Source: Tubiluchus corallicola (lineage: Eukaryota > Priapulida > Priapulimorpha > Priapulimorphida > Tubiluchidae). Taken from it: a stretch of 64,000 nt of DNA. Positions 57,141 to 64,000 of this stretch are shown here, in pieces (within the stretch, counting starts at the first letter, position 1; each line of letters begins with the position of its first letter). The stretch spans positions 319,501 through 383,500 of the forward strand of contig JAQGDQ010000028.1 in NCBI GenBank assembly GCA_030141605.1, given 5' to 3'. Made by a program: the position numbers and the translations under genes. The notes beneath the pieces were generated by a model. The model was given only the letters and a program-made list of their open reading frames with translations. It was not told where the DNA came from and did not search any database.

Positions 57141-59040
57141 CACATATATCTCATATCAGATACAAATAGCTAAACCCACAGATATCATCACCAACATCAA
57201 ATCCTGTCTTTCCAGTCTTTTTCTACTAACATTATATAATAATTAATTTTGCCCTATCTAAATTATTTTATTGTTATATGGGAAACTATTTATCTAACAA
57301 AAATTGAAGTTTTAGCAACCCTGCAAGGAGATTGCTTAAAATATACTGTATGGATTAATTAAACATTCTAAAGTTCTTATCACTTAATTCATACAATGTA
57401 AACTACTACAAATAGGTGAATAGGTGATTTAATCAAATTTAACTATTCTAACTTTAACTAACATGCGTTTCTGTATGCATGCAACAATGGGTTGTATTCA
57501 AATTTTTTTGCAAATACAGTCAAGCTAGCATTAAATATGTATAATGCAAGATACAATGACTATACTTGTCTTTCTGAAGAAGGAATATCATTAAACATTT
57601 CATAACATTTCAAGGAAGTAAATCTTAGAATGAAATAAACCATTCAACAAGAAAAAGCCTAGAACATGATTATGCTTCATTAGCATGAGTGAATTTGTGT
57701 ACGTGCGCCAAGTTTATCCGCTCTTGCAGCAGTCAGTAAATCCAGTTTTCATTCACTATGTCTCTTTTCACCAAATGTATAAGTGTATAAATTATAACTA
57801 TTTCTTAATTAAGCGGCTTCTTCACGTTCTAGCCTCTTAATTAGTCTTCATTTGGTGTATTACATGCAGTACGTCGGCTTTCATCCACCGTATTATTCAT
57901 ACTCTCACTTCATAACATTAAAAGAAAACTGGATCCGATCTTAACCTGTAACTCAAATCTGTTTGTTCAAGTATAACTTACGAAAAAATGATTACCGCAG
58001 AAACCTAATTTTGCCTTCGCACATCTAGTTCTTCCCTGTTACATTGTGCCATTCACTAGTTAGTATTTACATAGTGCACTAGTGCCTGCATCTCCAAAAC
58101 ACTTTGCACATAAACAAGCGGTGTATGTTTCAGTTCAGATTTTGTTCAGTTGTGTCATACTGCACACGTTCGAGAGCTCATGCAGTAACGGACATTTAAA
58201 TTGTTAAACTTAAAATATGCCGGGCTTTTGTGTATCACATTGAGTGTTGTATAGTAGCACTGTACTTCAATTTTCACTTTTGCAAATATGTGCAACACGC
58301 TCGTGGAATGTTTGTGATGTAGAAAATTATGTTCATTTGTGACATCATCACTAGTTGGGCTCGTCCACCATTAATTAAATGTAATTATCAGGAACAGGTT
58401 GATATTATTATAGGTTATTAAGTTATATACTTTTTACCATACTTCAAAATGTAGAAGGATATGAAAAATAACCCTGTTTTCCTTAATTTATCGTTACTAT
58501 TTTAAATTTCTCATGGCATGACACTTGTTCAAGCTCTGCTTTTGTTTTTGCAGTTACACGTGCATTTCATTTTGTAGATCTTTCTTGTAACAACAACCCA
58601 CAATGCAAACTGATCTTAACATTATGAAGCCATAATAATCGATAATGCATGATCAGTCATATGTTTTCCAACACTTTATATATGCATATGATCTTGTCAA
58701 TCTTTTTGCAATAAAAATCGCGTTTCTAAACAGTACAAGACGTAACATCTAATTGGTGCAGTAACATGTCTGTATTGTGTCTTGCAACACTTGCTGTAAC
58801 TTATATTAATAACTGATTTATAACCTTGAATTGTAATTATGATGTAACGTTAAGGAATGCAATATGTGCTTTGTGAAATAAATAATCTTGAAGTCTTGAC
58901 TTTTGTTTGCTTGACTGATGGATTTTAAATTGCAAGCATACAGTCTAGTAATTACTTAAATGTAGAGCTAGACAGTTTGGTTTTGGATAATTTCTGAACA
59001 TAATTTACGAATATTTGATTGTGTTCTTAAATAACGTACA
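57141..59040. other. Intergenic stretch 5' of SPRTN
   Basis: No gene. TTGTGAAATAAATAATCTTG with a repeated CTTGAAGTCTTGAC (58871-58900) looks like a LINE 3' tail. The SPRTN promoter should lie in the last kilobase, but no element is distinctive. Confidence 0.4.
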
Positions 59041-59082
59041 TCTATTTTTTTAGACTTTAGCAGGCTTTAGATTCCTGACTTC

Positions 59083-59465
59083 ATGGCAGTGACAGATTTT
59101 GTGGACTATGAACACCTTTGCTATGATACAGACAGTGATTTTGCATTTGCCTTGCAATTGCAAGAAGATCTTGATGCGGAAGCAGCACGTCAGACATCGT
59201 TGACCTTCAAATCTGAAACTGAAACACCATTATATGATGTAAAAGCTGGTGCTAGTTCTAGTCATTTACCACAACTTCCAAGCATAGACAACAGTAATGA
59301 ATTTCGTAAGGAAAGTAAAACTAAGCCCATTTCCATTATTGATGAATCCTGGGAGCTCCTAGACCCAAATCCCGATATTCGATCTTTGTTCATTGAGTAT
59401 AACAAAACATATTTCTGGGGACGGCTGGATTCCGTGGAAGTTCGTTGGAGTCCAAAAATGACTTT
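59083..59465 (+). CDS. SPRTN: SPRTN exon with start codon
   Basis: ATG at 59083; donor ACTTT|GTAAGT leaves two bases of Leu128. Residues 36-86 are a low-conservation Ser/Glu linker. An upstream TTTTTTAGACTTTAG suggests a 5' UTR intron acceptor. Confidence 0.9.
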
Positions 59466-61346
59466 GTAAGTTTGTAATTTGTTGCTATAAGTTTGTAATT
59501 GTTTTTAGTGTATTTCTTTCTTAGTAAGATTACAAACCTGGTATAAACATTGTTTTTCTCTGACGCAGGTGTTCACAAGTAGTGCAACAAGACTCTCTTA
59601 AACACTGAAACATACTTCTTAAGTTTCTCTTTCATTTATGTTATGTTGCTGTACTGTTGGTCTTAGTGAAACCTACTAAGAATTTGTTTCATAAAAATTA
59701 TACTTTACATTTTATTAAGTTTTTGGGTATTGTGTCCACGTAAAGAAACGAAGAAATCACAAAAGTTTGTAGTGTTGTTGTTTGAGATCTTTAAACTAAA
59801 ATATAAATGCTCTAGTGTGTCATTATAATTATAAACAGTTGATGTTTAGTTCGTAGTTGAAAAATTTCTCGTTTTTTAACAATTTATCGAAGAGTGAACT
59901 GCAGTCAGTTTCTACTATTACAGCTGAACATAACTTTTGTATTCAAATTCGTAATTTGTTTGTAAAATGTTGTTATATTGTCCATTTTACCCATTATTGT
60001 TATAATAGGTGTGCGGGAATGTGTTGCTATGAAGGTAGAGGAGGATTGTGTTCAATTAGACTGAGCCAACCATTGCTCAAACTTAGGCCTCGTAAAGACC
60101 TTGTAGAGACTTTGCTGGTAATTACGCATATTTATTTTGTAAATATAACTTATGAGAAGGATTTAAAAATATTTTCCTGCTGTTTATGCTGTTTAGCACA
60201 GTTTATCTGAAATAATAACAATTTCTTGTAGAAAATTTTGAATTGATAATAAGTACCCGAGTATCAAGCCAATTTATACATGCTGTCCACAGTGATGTGG
60301 AAGAAAAAACTTTCATTAAAAAACTTCAAAACGTAAAAATATTAAAATCAAAATAAATGTTGTGACTACACAGCCTAGCAGTCATCTTCAGCTTGAAGAG
60401 TTTATAAACAGCAATAAGTTTTATCTAGCGAACCCTACAGTACATTACATGAAAATGTCTAATTATATTTTCATACAGAAGCTAAAGATGTAGTAAAAGA
60501 GACATGTAGGGAACAAAATATACAGTAAAACTACATTAGGTGTTTGAAGACAAAATTAGAGGAATTAATCTACTTTGTACATTAAGAGAAGGAGTGTTAG
60601 GATACATGAACAAACTTTCGTTTATAATTAAAACTGGTTGCTGTTTGTAATATCATCACACTGAATGTGATTGCTAAACCGTGCAATCAAAACATTATTC
60701 GTAATTTTAATATATTTATGTTTTAAAGTTTTTTTAATAAAAATTGTCTTTCACAGTACCAAGTATACAGATGCAAACCTGCATAGCTTGAGTGTTGCGG
60801 GTGTTTGTTATGGAAAGTTATGCATAGTCAGGTCTGATTATTAAATGGATGGATGACAGGGAAAGCAGCGTCTAGGTGATGTCATTCACTGTATCGCCTT
60901 TAAGAGAGGCAATGTATTGCTTGTATTGGCTATTATCCTTTCAAGTGAGGATATATAAATGTGACTAAACACTTGCTTTATTTGGGGATTACCCTTGATA
61001 ACGAGCCAAATTATGGTCTCACAGTCATCTATACTAAGCAGGCTTCTTTACTGAGTGCTGGATTCAGGTTTCCAGGTGTCAAATCATGTAAGAATTAAAA
61101 GTGTTACAGCAGAAGGCACGTTAGAAAAAATTGTTAGAATCCTGAGAGTAATATGGGAAACTTACTCAAGTTGCAAGATTTGATTTACAAGTGAGATTGT
61201 ATAGGTGTCCCTTGTGTTTCTTACAGCATGAGATGATACATGCATTCTTGTTTGTTACCAACAATGACAGAGATCACGATGGCCATGGACCAAGATTTTG
61301 TCATCACATGAATCGAATCAACCGTCTCAGTGGTGCAAAGATTACA
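59083..61346 (+). CDS. SPRTN: Spartan DNA-protein crosslink protease, 5' part (3 exons; continues past window)
   Basis: Exons 59083-59465, 60009-60117 and 61227-61346 join in frame to give 204 residues. The SprT-like domain begins near residue 88 with SWELLDPNPDIRSLF and continues WGRLDSVEVRWSPKMTL, CSIRLSQPLLKLRPRKDLVE and HEMIHAFLFVTNN, nearly residue for residue like vertebrate SPRTN. HEMIH (165-169) is the HExxH zinc motif and His184 (GHGP) the third ligand. Arg follows GHGP where human SPRTN has Glu. The protease cleaves proteins crosslinked to DNA during replication. The N-terminus has FAFALQLQEDLDAEAA, like the vertebrate start. The zinc-binding subdomain and the p97, PCNA and ubiquitin-binding tail are not found before the window's right edge. 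The start is the first ATG, TTCATGG. Confidence 0.95.
60009..60117 (+). CDS. SPRTN: SPRTN second coding exon
   Basis: Acceptor GTTATAATAG|GTGTGC, donor TTGCTG|GTAATT. It completes Leu128 and encodes CAGMCCYEGRGGLCSIRLSQ and the LRPRKDLVETLL helix leading into the zinc motif. Confidence 0.93.
61227..61346 (+). CDS. SPRTN: SPRTN third coding exon (zinc active site)
   Basis: Acceptor GTGTTTCTTACAG, donor ATTACA|GTAAGT, 40 codons starting exactly at the catalytic HEMIH and ending GAKIT. All three zinc His residues and the catalytic Glu166 are in this exon. Confidence 0.95.
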
Positions 61347-63180
61347 GTAAGTAAAGTTCTTTATAATTATTTAGTGACAGGTGTGTTAATCAATAGGCTA
61401 ACTAGGCTATAGCCTAGTGCGCCAAAGTTTGTGTGGGCAGTTGCTCAGTGCAGCTTTATATAAGTGCCACATAACGAACAGGTGCAAGGTATTACACAAC
61501 AAGCAGTTGTGCAGCTTGCTTGAATATAAGTGCTATGCAAATACATGTTAATTAATAGTGCTTCTAATGCACCACAAGTAATTGTTTATTGTGCTCATTA
61601 CATAATACATAAACAACCATAAGTTCACAATAGAGATGGGCTGGACAAAACTATCAGCCTAAGGCGATGTAAAGTCTTGATACGCTTGTTTAGTCAGTAT
61701 ATTTATTAACAGCTTGTGTTCATCGACTGTGTAAATCATACTGTTCTAGCAATTCAACAAATATAGTTCTTGTAATGTGTGCTCAATTAGTACTTCGCTT
61801 GAATCATGCACATATTCTTGTCTGTTATCAGTATGGCTTTTCTTAGCTTTGTATGACATAAAAAAATGTGCAGTAGTTAATTTTTAATAATATATATATT
61901 ATGATATAATTTTCTGTCTAGTGTCTTGGTCAAGATGTGAAACTTTGTTTAATCATGCTCAGGAAGTTTATTAAAGGTATAAATTGGAAATGCCTTGACA
62001 AAGAATTTTTGAAAATATTTATAGAACTGGTACTTGGATTAGATATAGTTTTACCTACAGAAATTCTCAGGCGATTTTTGCATAAAACGAATTAAATCTT
62101 AGTATTTTATGAATGGGACTCAGTGTATTCGAAAACTGCCATTTATTGCTTTTTATGCAAGGTGAGGTCAATAAAACTAATTTTACAATTGTAAACCGAG
62201 AAAAATTTTCATGTAATAAATACTTTTTAAGTACATATCTTGTAGTAGGGAGATGAAGACATACCAATCATGCACTCTGTGGGGAAAACACCAAATTTGG
62301 CATGTCAAACCTGTTATGATTAGAAATTTTTTCACCGTAGACTCATGCTGTACAAGACTTCTAATTGTCATAATAATTATTTAAATTTTAGACTGCATTA
62401 GCATGCCATAAACACTAGTGCATTGCGATCTTATCAGTAACAAGATAGTCTTTTAATACTATACCATTAACTGCAATTTCTGAGATCATTTACACTTCAT
62501 TTTTGCAATACACAGTAGAAAACATACTCAACTTCCAGCTCGCAACCAGTGTTTATGGATTGATGTATCTTTACTACATTTTCAAATGACTTTACAGATG
62601 ATTCAAGTTTTTAAGTTAGCCGCTCACCTACTCGCATATCAGTTACATATGTATTATTTTTTGCGTTTGTTTGGACTCTACTAAGCACGTTATTTATTCA
62701 CTTTGCCATTTAACATTACAATACGTGTAGCTGTAATTTTCATCATTGTACACACACAGTAATATTAAACGAAGAAATACATAAATATAAATGCTGCTTG
62801 TATTTTGTAAGTACCACCTGTTCTGCAGTTATGATATGTTTCTTATTAAGGACACGTATAAAATATACAATATTTTTAAAAGGTAACATTAGCAGGCTGT
62901 AAAATGTCTTGCGCTAGCTAGCTTGTACACATCTTGTGAAACAACAAATAAATAGAAATTTACGTTGTTTAAATTGGATAAAATATAAAAAAATTAATAA
63001 AACATAAGCAAAATCTATACATGATATAACATAAAGTGTCATAATTAAGAAAGATCATTGAATAGGGGTAAAGATGTTTTATAAAAATCGATTAATTTTG
63101 CTATATTTTAATAAACAGATTTCTGCAAGCTTCATACTAAAAACTGGCAGACTGGATGAGTTCACAGTATCATAACTAAG
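61347..63180. other. Probable SPRTN intron
   Basis: No exon matching the next conserved SPRTN residues (the zinc-binding subdomain) could be found. The DNA is AT-rich with no definite repeat. Confidence 0.45.
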
Positions 63181-63189
63181 GTTGTTCCA

Positions 63190-63575
63190 GATGATATAAA
63201 TTTATTTTGAGAAAGAGCATGTGTACAAGTTCAACATAAAAGAATAGACTAAAAATTTACAGTTATGTTCTCGAAAATGTGGAGTTGGAGCAAAAGTAAA
63301 AGATATCTTCAAAATGTTGCTTAATTTCTTAATGACATCAGGTAACAGTCAGTTAGTGTTTGCACGATGCATAGAGCTTTAAATCGTCAATGTAACAATG
63401 GGAACGTCAAATATAAACAAAAACAGCCCTGGGATACTGCCTTGAACAGTGCCAATAATAAATGATCCATATTGTAAGAAATCAGAACCAATAATTACAC
63501 GCTGGCTATGATTACTCAGAACGCAATAGGCCCTTTTTATTTTCTAACCATGTTTTAGAAATCTTGGAAAGGTTT
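63190..63575 (-). mobile_element. Antisense LINE reverse-transcriptase remnant
   Basis: On the - strand: KTWLENKKG (near 63555), SNHSQRVIIGSDF, GTVQGSIPGLFLF (near 63430) and, in another frame, CYIDDLKLYA (63367-63396). These are consecutive LINE reverse-transcriptase blocks (WL, SNRxQxV, GVPQGSxLGP, YxDDLKLY). Stops and frameshifts make it dead. It probably lies in the SPRTN intron after the exon ending at 61346. Confidence 0.7.
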
Positions 63576-63579
63576 GTTA

Positions 63580-64000
63580 TTCTCGTTCTTATAAGCAGTT
63601 CAATTTGTATTAAAAAAATTTCACATTTTCTGTTTTTCAAGTTTGTTATCAAAATTTAACTAATTGTGGGTTTGTACCATCATTTTTTATTCTCATGTAC
63701 CACAACAGTAATCAATGAACTGATAACAATCAGGAACTCGAGAGCATTCCACCTATGAGATGTACTCTAACCTAGCATTAATTTGGAAAAGGGCCTCTTA
63801 TTAAGGTGACCAGAGGCATCAATGAAATTCCCGTAGTTACCAAGTACGTCTGAGTGGAGTTTGATACAAAAAGATTCTATTTGGATTTCGGTATGCACAC
63901 ACAACTTTGTTCCAGTTATAAATGTATATGCACAATTAACAAAATGTGGATGTAAATCATGAAAGGAATGCCTTTCTCCAGGGGCGTATCAAGAGTTTAC
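63580..64000. other. Right edge of window
   Basis: No exon recognised. It may contain more of the antisense LINE, but no conserved block is visible. Confidence 0.4.

Overview
This window is nuclear DNA from an animal, most likely an invertebrate. Three protein genes, all on the + strand, are split by GT-AG introns of about 0.1 to 1.8 kb. The sequence is AT-rich and gene-poor, with many microsatellites, minisatellites, SINE-like pieces, LINE fragments and one nearly complete LTR retrotransposon. I cannot name the phylum from sequence alone. There is no operon, CRISPR or other prokaryotic structure.

Layout. 1-29.4 kb: no gene I can support. It holds a hAT-type MITE with perfect target duplication (4115-4462), tRNA- and 5S-derived SINE-like pieces, a LINE C-terminal remnant (11.4 kb), four tandem-repeat arrays (the best is a ~84-bp minisatellite at 21.5-22.1 kb) and long purine- or pyrimidine-only tracts (25.3-27.1 kb). 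29.4-38.4 kb: a six-exon WSD1-like O-acyltransferase gene whose HHxxxDG motif reads HEALADG and which carries a coiled-coil and Ser/Arg-rich C-terminal extension. 43.1-46.1 kb: a five-exon calmodulin-like gene whose first coding exon contains only the ATG. 48.3-51.5 kb: a decayed CR1/L2-like LINE with a PHD-finger ORF1, endonuclease and broken reverse transcriptase, ending in a 12-bp hairpin that contains the ORF2 stop. 52.23-57.14 kb: a Ty3/gypsy-type element with 101-bp LTRs (one mismatch), 5-bp target duplication, tRNA-Leu-like primer site and polypurine tract, inactivated by stops and frame changes. 59.08 kb to the right edge: the 5' part of the SPRTN (Spartan) DNA-protein crosslink protease gene, three exons to 61.35 kb, with an antisense LINE reverse-transcriptase remnant in what is probably its next intron.

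The three genes act in unrelated processes (lipid acyl transfer, calcium sensing, replication-coupled DNA repair), and nothing suggests co-regulation. The most notable points are the altered acyltransferase motif with its unusual C-terminal tail, the calmodulin-like protein with only one intact EF-hand loop, the short-LTR retroelement, the LINE terminal hairpin, and a 15-bp GGGCCC-containing minisatellite found at two places 16 kb apart. I found no clear new biological system.
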